Positions 16,643-23,776 of a DNA stretch of 64,000 nt are shown here, piece after piece. The translations under genes and the position numbers were made by a program. The notes under the pieces are model-generated. The model saw only the letters and a program-made list of their open reading frames with translations. It was not told the DNA's origin and ran no database searches. How positions within the stretch are numbered: position 1 is the stretch's first letter; each line of letters starts with the position of its first letter. This stretch comes from Jiangella anatolica (GTDB lineage Bacteria; Actinomycetota; Actinomycetes; Jiangellales; Jiangellaceae): positions 1-64,000 of the forward strand of contig NZ_POTW01000003.1 in NCBI RefSeq assembly GCF_003236295.1, in the 5' to 3' direction.

Positions 16643-17737
16643 ATGACAGCGACCGCACCGGCACTGGAGTTCTCGACGACGCTCGCGTCGAACCCGGTAT
16701 CGCCCGAGCGCCGGTCGGAGATCCTGGCCAACCCCGGCTTCGGCACGAACTTCACCGACCACATGGTCACCGCCACGTGGACCCCCGACGGCTGGCACGA
16801 CGCCGGCCTGCGCCCGTACGCGCCGCTCGCGCTCGACCCGGCGACGGCGGTCTTCCACTACGCGCAGGCGATCTTCGAGGGGCTCAAGGCCTACCGGCAC
16901 GCCGACGGATCGATCTGGACGTTCCGCCCGTCGGCCAACGGCGAGCGGATGGCGCGCAGCGCGCACCGGATGGCGCTCCCGGCGCTCCCGGCCGACTCCT
17001 TCGTGGAGGCCGTCGACCTGCTGGTCCGTGCCGACGCCGACTGGGTGCCGGCCGGCGGTGAGACGAGCCTCTACCTGCGTCCGTTCATGTTCGCCTCCGA
17101 GGTGTTCCTCGGCGTGCGCCCGGCCAAGCAGGTCACGTTCTGCGTCATCGCGTCGCCGGCCGGCGCGTACTTCTCGTCCGGGGTGAAGCCGGTCGACATC
17201 TGGCTGTCGTCGGAGTACACCCGGGCCGCTCCCGGCGGGACCGGCGCGGCGAAGTGCGCGGGCAACTACGCGGCCAGCCTGATCGCGCAGCAGGAGGCCA
17301 TCGAGCACGGCTGCGACCAGGTCTGCTTCCTCGACGCGGTCGAGCGCAAGTGGGTCGAGGAGCTCGGCGGCATGAACCTCTACTTCGTGCACGCCAACGG
17401 CTCGATCGTCACGCCGGAGCTGACCGGAACCATCCTCGAGGGCATCACCCGCGACTCGATCCTCGCGCTGGCCGCCGACCGCGGCTACAAGGTCGACGAG
17501 CGCCGCTTCTCCATCGACGAGTGGCGCGAGGGCGTGGCGTCGGGCGACATCACCGAGGTGTTCGCCTGCGGAACGGCCGCGGTCGTCACGCCGCTCGGCC
17601 GCCTCGCCTGGGACGGCGGCGAGCTGTCCATGGGCAGCGAGCCCGGCCCGGTGACGAAGGAGATCCGCTCCGCGCTCCTCGACGTCCAGTACGGCCGCGC
17701 CGACGACCCCCACGGCTGGATGCACCGCGTCGTCTGA
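16643..17737 (+). CDS. ilvE: Branched-chain amino acid aminotransferase
   Basis: This 364-residue PLP enzyme of fold type IV transfers the amino group in the last step of leucine, isoleucine and valine synthesis. Motifs are FHYAQAIFEGLKAYRH near residue 73, YLRPFMFASEVFLGV, the PLP-lysine region GTGAAKCAGNYAASL, the class-IV signature Glu region VEELGGMNLYFV, and EVFACGTAAVVTPLG. The length is that of the BCAT group 1 form. AGGAG precedes the ATG by seven bases. Its place between leuB and cimA is the usual actinobacterial one. Confidence 0.95.
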   Translation: MTATAPALEFSTTLASNPVSPERRSEILANPGFGTNFTDHMVTATWTPDGWHDAGLRPYAPLALDPATAVFHYAQAIFEGLKAYRHADGSIWTFRPSANGERMARSAHRMALPALPADSFVEAVDLLVRADADWVPAGGETSLYLRPFMFASEVFLGVRPAKQVTFCVIASPAGAYFSSGVKPVDIWLSSEYTRAAPGGTGAAKCAGNYAASLIAQQEAIEHGCDQVCFLDAVERKWVEELGGMNLYFVHANGSIVTPELTGTILEGITRDSILALAADRGYKVDERRFSIDEWREGVASGDITEVFACGTAAVVTPLGRLAWDGGELSMGSEPGPVTKEIRSALLDVQYGRADDPHGWMHRVV

Positions 17738-17745
17738 CGCCGCCC

Positions 17746-17773
17746 GGAGGCGGGTTCACCCGAACCCGCCTCC
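17746..17773 (+). terminator. Hairpin terminator after ilvE
   Basis: A perfect 12-bp stem (GGAGGCGGGTTC with GAACCCGCCTCC) and a 4-base ACCC loop lie eight bases after the ilvE stop. It ends ilvE transcription ahead of the separate cimA promoter. Confidence 0.85.
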
Positions 17774-17807
17774 ACCGGCCGGGTGAACTGTGTCATACTG
17801 CTGCACG

Positions 17808-17834
17808 ATGACGTACTCGCTGATTATTTCGTAG
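17808..17834 (+). CDS. Leader peptide MTYSLIIS of the cimA attenuator
   Basis: An 8-codon frame (ATG ACG TAC TCG CTG ATT ATT TCG TAG) stands between a promoter-like CATACT box (17794-17799) and a two-hairpin attenuator. The Leu-Ile-Ile run is what a leader sensing charged branched-chain tRNAs would have, and ATT is a rare Ile codon at this GC content. The -10 box would place transcription start at about 17806, so the leader may be leaderless. The fit to a cimA leader is inference from position and content. Confidence 0.7.
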   Translation: MTYSLIIS

Positions 17835-17898
17835 GCGCGCCGGCACCCAGCACCAATGCCAGGCGCGCAGACCTCTCGCATCCGCGAGGGGTCTTTTT
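17835..17898 (+). promoter_or_regulatory. Transcription attenuator of cimA
   Basis: Two successive hairpins follow the leader stop. The first pairs GCGCGCCGGCA (17835-17845) with TGCC-A-GGCGCGC (17857-17868). The second pairs GACCTCTCGC (17870-17879) with GCGAGGGGTC (17884-17893), has a 4-base loop and runs into five T (17894-17898) and TTT soon after. The second is a classical intrinsic terminator, unusual in this U-poor genome, and lies 36 bases before cimA. Ribosome stalling at the Ile codons would be expected to change pairing and allow read-through. Confidence 0.78.
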
Positions 17899-17934
17899 GT
17901 TTGTAGGCCAACCCCGTGAGGACAGGACAGGGCA

Positions 17935-19527
17935 GTGACCGACCCCGAGCAGTTCCACGTCTACGACACCTCGCTCCGCGACGGCGCCCAGCAGGAGGGG
18001 CTGTCGCTCTCCGTGCAGGACAAGCTCGCCATCGCGGGCCACCTGGACGAGCTCGGCGTCGGCTTCATCGAGGGCGGCTGGCCGGGCGCCGTGCCGAAGG
18101 ACACCGAGTTCTTCCGGCGCGCCCGCACCGAGCTGAACCTGAAGCGGGCGACGCTCGCGGCGTTCGGCGCCACGCGCAAGGCCGGCACGACGGCGGCGGC
18201 GGACCCGCAGGTCCGGGCGCTGCTCGATGCCGAGACGCCGGTCGTGACGCTGGTCGCGAAGAGCCATGTCGGGCACGTCGAGCGGGCGCTGCGCACGACG
18301 CTGGACGAGAACCTGGCGATGATCGCCGACACCGTCGGCTTCCTGACCGGCGAGGGCCGGCGGGTCTTCGTCGACGCCGAGCACTTCTTCGACGGGTACC
18401 GGACGGACCCGGCGTACGCGCTGCGCGTGGTCCGGACGGCGACCGAGGCCGGCGCCGACGTCGTCGTGCTGTGCGACACCAACGGCGGCATGCTGCCCGA
18501 CGACGTCCGGTCCACCGTCGCCGCGGTGCTGGCCGAGACCGGCGCGCGGCTGGGCATGCACGCCCACAACGACACCGGCTGCGCCGTCGCGAACTCCGTC
18601 GCCGCCGTCGACGCCGGCGCCACCCACGTGCAGGGCACCGTCAACGGGACGGGGGAGCGCACCGGCAACGCCGACATCATCACGATCGTCGCGAACCTGG
18701 AGCTCAAGCGGAACCTGACGGTGCTGCCGGACGGCGCGCTGCAGGAGGCCACCCGCATCGCCCACGCCGTCTCCGAGCTGACCAACATCGTGCCGTACTC
18801 GCGCCAGCCCTACGTCGGCGCCAGCGCGTTCGCGCACAAGGCCGGCCTGCACGCCAGCGCGATCAAGGTCGATCCCGACCTCTACCAGCACACCGACCCC
18901 GCGCACGTCGGCAACGACATGCGGCTGCTGGTGTCCGACATGGCCGGCCGGGCCAGCATCGAGCTGAAGAGCCGCGAGCTGGGCTTCGACGTCTCCGGCG
19001 ACCCCGAGCTGGTCACCCGGGTCACCCGCAAGGTGAAGGACCTGGAGGCGGCCGGCTACACGTTCGAGGCCGCTGACGCCTCGTTCGAGCTGCTGCTGCG
19101 CGAGGAGGCCGAGGGCCGGCGGACCAGCTACTTCGACGTCGAGTCGTGGCGGGTCATCACCGAGTCGCGGCCCGGCGGCGACGCCGTCAGCGAGGCGACG
19201 GTGAAGCTGCGGGCGGGCGGCGAGCGCGTCGTCGTGACCGGTGAGGGGAACGGTCCGGTCAACGCGCTCGACCACGCCCTGCGCACCGCGATCGGCGCGC
19301 TCTATCCGGAGATCGACAAGCTGGAGCTGATCGACTTCCGGGTGCGGATCCTGGACGCGGCCCACGGCACGGACGCGGTGACGCGCGTGCTCGTGGAGAT
19401 GACGGACGGCAAGACGTCCTGGGAGACCGTGGGCGTCGGGGCCAACATCATCGAGGCCTCGTGGGAGGCGCTCGTCGACGCCGTCACCTACGGACTGCTG
19501 CGCCAGGGGGGAACCGCGATCAGCTGA
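17935..19527 (+). CDS. cimA: Citramalate synthase
   Basis: This 530-residue DRE-TIM enzyme condenses pyruvate and acetyl-CoA to (R)-citramalate, the threonine-independent route to 2-oxobutyrate and isoleucine. Evidence: HVYDTSLRDGAQQEGLSLSV at the start, FIEGGWPGAVPKDTEFF (characteristic of CimA rather than LeuA), VVLCDTNGGMLP, MHAHNDTGCAVANS with metal-binding His residues, VQGTVNGTGERTGN, and a C-terminal regulatory LeuA-dimer domain (about 410-520). It uses a GTG start. Transcription probably passes through the attenuator. The 3' end overlaps the next, converging gene by 8 bp. Confidence 0.93.
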   Translation: MTDPEQFHVYDTSLRDGAQQEGLSLSVQDKLAIAGHLDELGVGFIEGGWPGAVPKDTEFFRRARTELNLKRATLAAFGATRKAGTTAAADPQVRALLDAETPVVTLVAKSHVGHVERALRTTLDENLAMIADTVGFLTGEGRRVFVDAEHFFDGYRTDPAYALRVVRTATEAGADVVVLCDTNGGMLPDDVRSTVAAVLAETGARLGMHAHNDTGCAVANSVAAVDAGATHVQGTVNGTGERTGNADIITIVANLELKRNLTVLPDGALQEATRIAHAVSELTNIVPYSRQPYVGASAFAHKAGLHASAIKVDPDLYQHTDPAHVGNDMRLLVSDMAGRASIELKSRELGFDVSGDPELVTRVTRKVKDLEAAGYTFEAADASFELLLREEAEGRRTSYFDVESWRVITESRPGGDAVSEATVKLRAGGERVVVTGEGNGPVNALDHALRTAIGALYPEIDKLELIDFRVRILDAAHGTDAVTRVLVEMTDGKTSWETVGVGANIIEASWEALVDAVTYGLLRQGGTAIS

Positions 19528-19753
19528 CGAGGCGGAACGCGCTGCTCATGACGGCCGAGGCGTCGGCCCAGGTGGGCAGCTCGTCGATCTCGATGATGGT
19601 TCGGCGGAGAGGTTCGGTGTCGTACAGTTCGACCCGCCAGCCGTTGCTGCCGTGGTCGAGGATCCCCCGGATCACGCGCGTTCCCTTCTCGTGTGGTGCG
19701 TCGTCGAATATGGCCAACGTGAAGTCTGTCACTTTCGGCCCGGCGTGTCGCAT
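19520..19753 (-). CDS. Small protein of unknown function
   Basis: This 77-residue frame (MRHAGPKVTDFTLAIFDDAP...) converges on cimA and overlaps its last 8 bases. It alternates short strands and helices, with a GWRVELYDTEPLRRTIIEIDELPTW middle, and has no signal peptide or membrane segment. I do not recognise it with certainty. A GTG start at VTDFTL, six codons in, is also possible. It seems intact rather than a shadow because its base use is that of neighbouring genes and its product is well mixed in composition. Confidence 0.55.
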   Translation of the reverse strand: MRHAGPKVTDFTLAIFDDAPHEKGTRVIRGILDHGSNGWRVELYDTEPLRRTIIEIDELPTWADASAVMSSAFRLVS

Positions 19754-19781
19754 CGAATTCCGGCGTGTCGATCAAGATCAG

Positions 19782-19829
19782 CCGTTCGGCCCATGATCGG
19801 TTCGAGCGAATCGATCATGGGCCGAACGG
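19782..19829. terminator. Perfect 18-bp hairpin, likely terminator
   Basis: CCGTTCGGCCCATGATCG (19782-19799) and its exact complement (19812-19829) enclose a 12-base loop. It ends 6 bases before the stop of the minus-strand hydrolase, so it should terminate that operon. It also lies 29 bases upstream of the start of the small minus-strand gene that ends at 19520. It is too long and perfect to be chance. Confidence 0.8.
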
Positions 19830-19834
19830 TGGGC

Positions 19835-20647
19835 TCAGCTCGCCGCCGTCGCGCGCAGCGCCGCGACGACCGAGGCCGTGACGACGTCGGGCGCCGTCCA
19901 GAACGCGGAGTGGTCCTGGCCGGGCAGGACCTCGTACCGCCCGCGGGGCAGCTGGGCGACCAGGGCCTCGGCCCCGGAGTGGAAGAACGGCTCGGAGTCC
20001 CCGCCGACGGCGACGACCGCGGACTGGCCGACACTCCACCGATCGGTCGGCAGCGGCTTCCCGTCCTGGGTGCCGGCGAGGATCCGCCCGTCGTGACCCA
20101 GTCCGTGCGCGTACTTCATCGACGTCTGCCACGACGCGTCGGCCTTCATCGGCTCGATGTACTCGGCCGGGACGCCGACGACCTGCGTCATGAACAGCTC
20201 GACGGCGTCGCTGCGCCGGTCGGCGGCGATCAGGGCCTCCACCTGTTCCACCCAGTCGGCGGGCACCGGCGGGCGGGAGTCGTCGACGATGAACGGCGGC
20301 TCGTAGAGGTAGATCGCGCTCACGGCGTCGCCGAGCGCGGTCGCTGCCTCCAGGACCAGCCCGCATCCGCCGGAGCCGGCGGCGAGGGCGGCGGAACCGC
20401 CGACCGCCTGGATCACGGCGGCGAGGTCCTCGACCTCGCGCTCGAGGGCCCACGGCTCACCGGCGCCGCTCCCGCCGACGCCGCGGCGGTCGTAGCCGAC
20501 GACGGTGAAGTGGTGCGCGAGCGCCGCGGCGGTCGCGTCGAGACTGTGGTGATCGTCCCCGGCGATGGTGACGAGGATCAGGGCCGGTCCGGAGCCCTGG
20601 GTCGTGTAGGCGATCGTGGTGCCGTCGGCGGAGGTGACGTTGTCCAT
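19835..20647 (-). CDS. Alpha/beta hydrolase
   Basis: This 270-residue protein has a family start MDNVTSADGTTIAYTTQGSGPALILV, a VVGYDRRGVGGSG loop, a nucleophile elbow AAGSGGCG (Ser), a late Asp in VAVGGDSEPFF and the catalytic His in LPGQDHSAFW. It is cytoplasmic and its substrate is unknown. It is the last gene of an operon with an SRPBCC protein and an ArsR repressor, a set common in actinobacteria and often linked to stress or solvent response. The ATG at 20647 has AGGAGC upstream. Confidence 0.8.
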   Translation of the reverse strand: MDNVTSADGTTIAYTTQGSGPALILVTIAGDDHHSLDATAAALAHHFTVVGYDRRGVGGSGAGEPWALEREVEDLAAVIQAVGGSAALAAGSGGCGLVLEAATALGDAVSAIYLYEPPFIVDDSRPPVPADWVEQVEALIAADRRSDAVELFMTQVVGVPAEYIEPMKADASWQTSMKYAHGLGHDGRILAGTQDGKPLPTDRWSVGQSAVVAVGGDSEPFFHSGAEALVAQLPRGRYEVLPGQDHSAFWTAPDVVTASVVAALRATAAS

Positions 20648-20681
20648 GGTGTGCTCCTGGTGAGTTCGGTGTGGGGATCGG

Positions 20682-21203
20682 TCAGCCGGCCAGCGGGGAG
20701 CCGGTCTCGAGCAGGCTCTTGAGGTCGCTGAGCACCCAGGCGTGCCCGCCGCCGGCGCCCGAGGCCTCCTGGTCGCCGTGGACCATCGAGGCGAGCAGCG
20801 GCGCGCCCTCAAGCTCGTGCGTCACCGTCAGCGAGCAGGACTTCCCGTCCGGCGCCGGATTGATCTCGTGCGTGATCCGGGTGAAGCCCTCCTCGGCCAT
20901 CGCCGGGTCCATCAGCATCCGGAACGTCGTCACCAGGCGCTTCGGCGGTTCGGCCTCGATGACCTCGCCGTCGACGATGATGTCCGGGCACGGGAAGCCC
21001 TGCGCCTCGGCGGCGGCCCTGAACTCCGGCGTCGGCGCGACGGTGTAAGCGCCGCCGGGCCGCAGGTCGTAGCTGGCCAGGCCGGTGTAGCCGTAACGGG
21101 CCGTCCACTCCGGCTTCGTGATGGCGTCCCAGATCGCCTCCGGGGTCGCCTTGATGTAGATGCGGTACACCTGCGTGGTCGCGGGCTGCGTCGCGGTGGT
21201 CAT
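20682..21203 (-). CDS. SRPBCC (AHSA1-like) domain protein
   Basis: This 173-residue START/AHSA1-fold protein binds hydrophobic ligands in characterised relatives. The signature is VYRIYIKATPEAIWDAITKPEWTARYGY at residues 12-39, with a LRPGGAYTV strand and a C-terminal helix DLKSLLETG. The start overlaps the ArsR gene stop (ATGA), showing translational coupling. ArsR-SRPBCC pairs are common in actinobacteria, and the repressor usually controls its partner. Confidence 0.85.
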   Translation of the reverse strand: MTTATQPATTQVYRIYIKATPEAIWDAITKPEWTARYGYTGLASYDLRPGGAYTVAPTPEFRAAAEAQGFPCPDIIVDGEVIEAEPPKRLVTTFRMLMDPAMAEEGFTRITHEINPAPDGKSCSLTVTHELEGAPLLASMVHGDQEASGAGGGHAWVLSDLKSLLETGSPLAG

Positions 21204-21517
21204 GATTCGTCCTCCAGTTCGGCCTTGAGTTCAAGGAGCGCCGTCGTGTGGTGCTCGGTGTACTTGTCGATCCAGCGGTCGTGGATCTCCCGGATCGGGA
21301 TCGGGTTGAGGAAGTGCAGCTTCTCCCGTCCCGACCGGCGGGTGACGACGAGATTCGCGTCCTCCAGGACGCGCAGGTGCTTCATCACCCCGAAGCGGCT
21401 CATCTCCAGCTCGGACTCCAGCTCGGTCAGCGTGCGGCCGTCACGCGTGAAGAGCAGGTCGAGCAGGAACCGCCGCGTGGGATCCGCGAGCGCCTTGAAG
21501 ACCCGGTCGTCGGTCAT
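21200..21517 (-). CDS. ArsR-family repressor
   Basis: This 105-residue winged-helix protein has the motif VFKALADPTRRFLLDLLFTRDGRTLTELESELEMSRFGVMKHLRVLEDANLV. It lacks the Cys/His metal-binding motif of the metal sensors, so it is of the non-metal type that accompanies SRPBCC proteins. I chose the ATG at 21517 (MTDDRVFKAL). As first gene of the three-gene operon it probably controls its own promoter, in which AGGTGACCAAAAGGTCAC (21530-21547), a near-perfect GTGACC/GGTCAC dyad, is a likely operator. Confidence 0.87.
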   Translation of the reverse strand: MTDDRVFKALADPTRRFLLDLLFTRDGRTLTELESELEMSRFGVMKHLRVLEDANLVVTRRSGREKLHFLNPIPIREIHDRWIDKYTEHHTTALLELKAELEDES

Positions 21518-21529
21518 GGCAACGACGAT

Positions 21530-21547
21530 AGGTGACCAAAAGGTCAC
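21530..21547. promoter_or_regulatory. Inverted repeat, likely ArsR operator
   Basis: GTGACC-AAAA-GGTCAC lies 14-29 bases upstream of the ArsR start codon. The arms are perfect 6-bp complements around an A-rich centre, the usual form of an ArsR autoregulatory operator. Confidence 0.6.
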
Positions 21548-21606
21548 ATGTCAAGGATCGAGGGCGCGACGCTGACGCTTGACGATCATGATGTATGCTG
21601 TGCTGT

Positions 21607-21828
21607 ATGTCGTCGACGCGAACACAGATCTACCTGACCGACGAGCAACGCAGGCGTATCGACGAGGTGTCCCGCGCCGAAGGCGTCACGCTCGCCGAGG
21701 TAGTGCGTCGCGCGCTCGACGCCTATCTCGACCGGGAAGTCGTGTCCTCGGATGCCGTTCTGGCCTCGACGTTCGGAGCCGACCCCACCGCCCACTACCC
21801 CGACCGGGACGAATGGGACCGTGGCTGA
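21607..21828 (+). CDS. vapB: VapB-type ribbon-helix-helix antitoxin
   Basis: This 73-residue protein has a ribbon-helix-helix DNA-binding domain (TQIYLTDEQRRRIDEVSRAEGVTLAEVVRRALDAYL) and an acidic C-terminal tail (DPTAHYPDRDEWD) that would block the toxin. It overlaps the PIN toxin gene by 8 bp. A TATGCT box ends 7 bases before the ATG, so the mRNA may be leaderless. The pair is typical of type II toxin-antitoxin modules, autoregulated by the antitoxin. Confidence 0.85.
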   Translation: MSSTRTQIYLTDEQRRRIDEVSRAEGVTLAEVVRRALDAYLDREVVSSDAVLASTFGADPTAHYPDRDEWDRG

Positions 21829-22168
21829 CGTCCTTGTCGACACCGACATCTTCATCGACCACCTGCGCGGCGCCGTGGAGTTGGTGCCCGGCAAGCACCG
21901 CCTGCACTACTCGGTCGTGACCCGAGCCGAGTTGTTCGCCGGAACGTCGGCTACGGACGCCGTGAGCCTGCTGTTGTCGCCGTTCCGTGAGGTGCTCGTG
22001 ACGCGCGAGGTCGCGGAACGAGCGGGCCGCATCCGTCGCGAATGCGGCATCAGGCTGCCGGACGCGCTGATAGCGGCGACTGCGCTGGAACAGGGCCTCT
22101 CCGTTGCCACCCGGAATCGAGGCGATTTCGAGAAGGTCCGCGGCGTGCGCATCCGTGCGCTGCGTTGA
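21821..22168 (+). CDS. vapC: VapC-type PIN-domain toxin
   Basis: This 115-residue PIN-domain RNase has the acidic metal-binding set LVDTDIFIDHL (first Asp), SVVTRAELFAG (Glu), GIRLPDALIAATAL (Asp) and ATRNRGDFEKV (last acidic residue). Relatives cleave tRNA or rRNA. It uses a GTG start overlapping the antitoxin stop, so translation is coupled. Length and motif spacing are complete, so the toxin looks intact. Confidence 0.87.
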   Translation: MADVLVDTDIFIDHLRGAVELVPGKHRLHYSVVTRAELFAGTSATDAVSLLLSPFREVLVTREVAERAGRIRRECGIRLPDALIAATALEQGLSVATRNRGDFEKVRGVRIRALR

Positions 22169-22175
22169 CGCGGCC

Positions 22176-23177
22176 TCAGTCGAAGTACGGGGCCAGGGTG
22201 AAGATGAGGGGCCAGGCGCCCTCGGAGGTGTTGCCGGCGACCGTGAGCGTGGTGCGGGTCCGCGGGTCGTGGGTGGAGCGGAACGAGACGCCGGCGTCGT
22301 AGCCCTCGATGATCAGGACGGGCTCGGTGCGGTGCAGCCACAGGCCCAGGCCGTAGCGTTTGTTCTCGGCCGGCACGTCGTGACGCGGCCGGGTCATCTC
22401 GGCGACCGTCGCCTCCGACACTATGCGGCCGGCGGTGAGCGCCTGCCAGAACGTGTGCAGGTCGGCGGCGGTCGTGTAGATGCCGCCGTCGCCGGTGCCG
22501 CGCACGGGCAGGTGCAGGACGTTCGTCCGGTCGCCGGACTCGTACAGGTACCCGAGCGCGGCGTCGCCGGGCAGCTCGTCGGAGCGGAGAAACCGCGTCG
22601 CGGACAGCCCGGCGCGGTCGCAGATGTCCTGCTCGACCTGCTCCTGGAAGCCGCGCCCGCCGACCCGCTCGGCCAGCAGCGCCAGGACGACGTAGCCGCC
22701 GTTGCAGTACGCGAACCGCTCACCGGGCGGGAAGGCCTGCGGGTACCCGTCGATGACCGGCACGAACGCCTCGGTCTCGGCCAGCGTGTGCACAGGCACC
22801 GGCAGGACGTAGTCGCTGGCCTCCCAGTCGGCCTCCTCGTCGAGGTAGTCGCCGATGCCGGAGGTGTGGGTGAGCAGGTGCTCGAACGTGACGGCGTCGT
22901 CGATCAGCGGCAGGTCGGCGCCGAGCACCGGCCGGACGGGATCGCCGAGCTCGAGCAGGCCCTGCTCGGCCAGCCGGAGGATGGCGAGCGCGGTGAACGC
23001 CTTGCTGCCGCTGGCGACGGCGAACCGCGTGCCGGCCGTGGCCGGCACCTTCAACGCGCGGTGCGCGAAGCCGTAGCAGCGCTCGACCTCGCGGCTGTCG
23101 CCGACGTCGACCGTCACCACGCCGCTGAACGACGACTTCGCCGCCGCCTCGTCCAGCAGCTCGTTCGTGATCCTCAT
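22176..23177 (-). CDS. Beta-lactamase-fold serine hydrolase
   Basis: This 333-residue class C beta-lactamase/esterase-like protein has the SxxK nucleophile SGSKAFTALAI near residue 57, the HTSGIGDY segment, and the tyrosine motif YCNGGYVVLALL. No signal peptide is present, so it is probably cytoplasmic and more likely an esterase or peptidase than a resistance enzyme. It converges on vapC with an 7-bp gap and is divergent from the small secreted protein gene. The ATG at 23177 begins MRITNELLDEAAA. Confidence 0.8.
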   Translation of the reverse strand: MRITNELLDEAAAKSSFSGVVTVDVGDSREVERCYGFAHRALKVPATAGTRFAVASGSKAFTALAILRLAEQGLLELGDPVRPVLGADLPLIDDAVTFEHLLTHTSGIGDYLDEEADWEASDYVLPVPVHTLAETEAFVPVIDGYPQAFPPGERFAYCNGGYVVLALLAERVGGRGFQEQVEQDICDRAGLSATRFLRSDELPGDAALGYLYESGDRTNVLHLPVRGTGDGGIYTTAADLHTFWQALTAGRIVSEATVAEMTRPRHDVPAENKRYGLGLWLHRTEPVLIIEGYDAGVSFRSTHDPRTRTTLTVAGNTSEGAWPLIFTLAPYFD

Positions 23178-23253
23178 GCCTGCCTCGATCCTTTCGCGCG
23201 GATGTCCCGTACCAGTAGAAGGTTCGTCGTCGTCTCGCGAAAGGGATTTTCCG

Positions 23254-23775
23254 ATGAAGCGCCTACCCGCTGCCGTGCTCGCGTCGTTGGCGACGGCCGC
23301 CCTCGTGGCCCTGCCCGCCTCCGGAGGCCACGGGCAGTCCGGCGACGGACGGACGGTGATCGAGGCCGACGTGATGGCGCCGGTCGACGGCCCGTACGTC
23401 GGCGCCGCCAACCCGATCCGCGGCGTCAACGGCGGCGGCCTGCCGTGGCAGATCGACGACGCGAAGGTCGAGCTGACCAGCACCGGCCGCATCGAGGTGG
23501 AGGTCGACGGGCTCGTCCTGCTCGAGGCCGCGCCCGTGCCGCCGGACCGTCAGGGCGTCAACCCGGCGGCGAACTTCGTCGCGGTCGTCAGCTGCCAGAC
23601 CACCGTCGACGGTGTCGCGGCCGTCGTCAACGTGGCGACCGACCCGTTCCCCGCGAGCAGCGCTGGCGACTCGAAGATCGAGGACCAGCTGGACGTGCCG
23701 GAGCCGTGCATCGCGCCGATCGTGTTCGTCGGCCCGAATCCGGCGACCTGGTTCGCGGCCACCGGCGTGGAGTGA
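23254..23775 (+). CDS. Secreted protein of unknown function
   Basis: This 173-residue protein has a clear Sec signal peptide (MKRLPAAVLASLATAALVALPASGG). The mature part is beta-rich, with VIEADVMAPVDGPYVG, IRGVNGGGLPW, RIEVEVDGLVL and two Cys (VSCQTT and PEPCIAP) that may form a disulfide. It resembles small actinobacterial exported hypotheticals, but I cannot assign a function. AAAGGGA precedes the ATG. Its end lies 1 base before the converging helicase stop. Confidence 0.7.
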   Translation: MKRLPAAVLASLATAALVALPASGGHGQSGDGRTVIEADVMAPVDGPYVGAANPIRGVNGGGLPWQIDDAKVELTSTGRIEVEVDGLVLLEAAPVPPDRQGVNPAANFVAVVSCQTTVDGVAAVVNVATDPFPASSAGDSKIEDQLDVPEPCIAPIVFVGPNPATWFAATGVE

Positions 23776-23776
23776 C

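Noticed and set aside
17808-17898. T-box riboswitch before cimA
   Set aside because: No T-box consensus or specifier loop is visible; the short leader ORF and simple hairpins fit peptide-based attenuation better.
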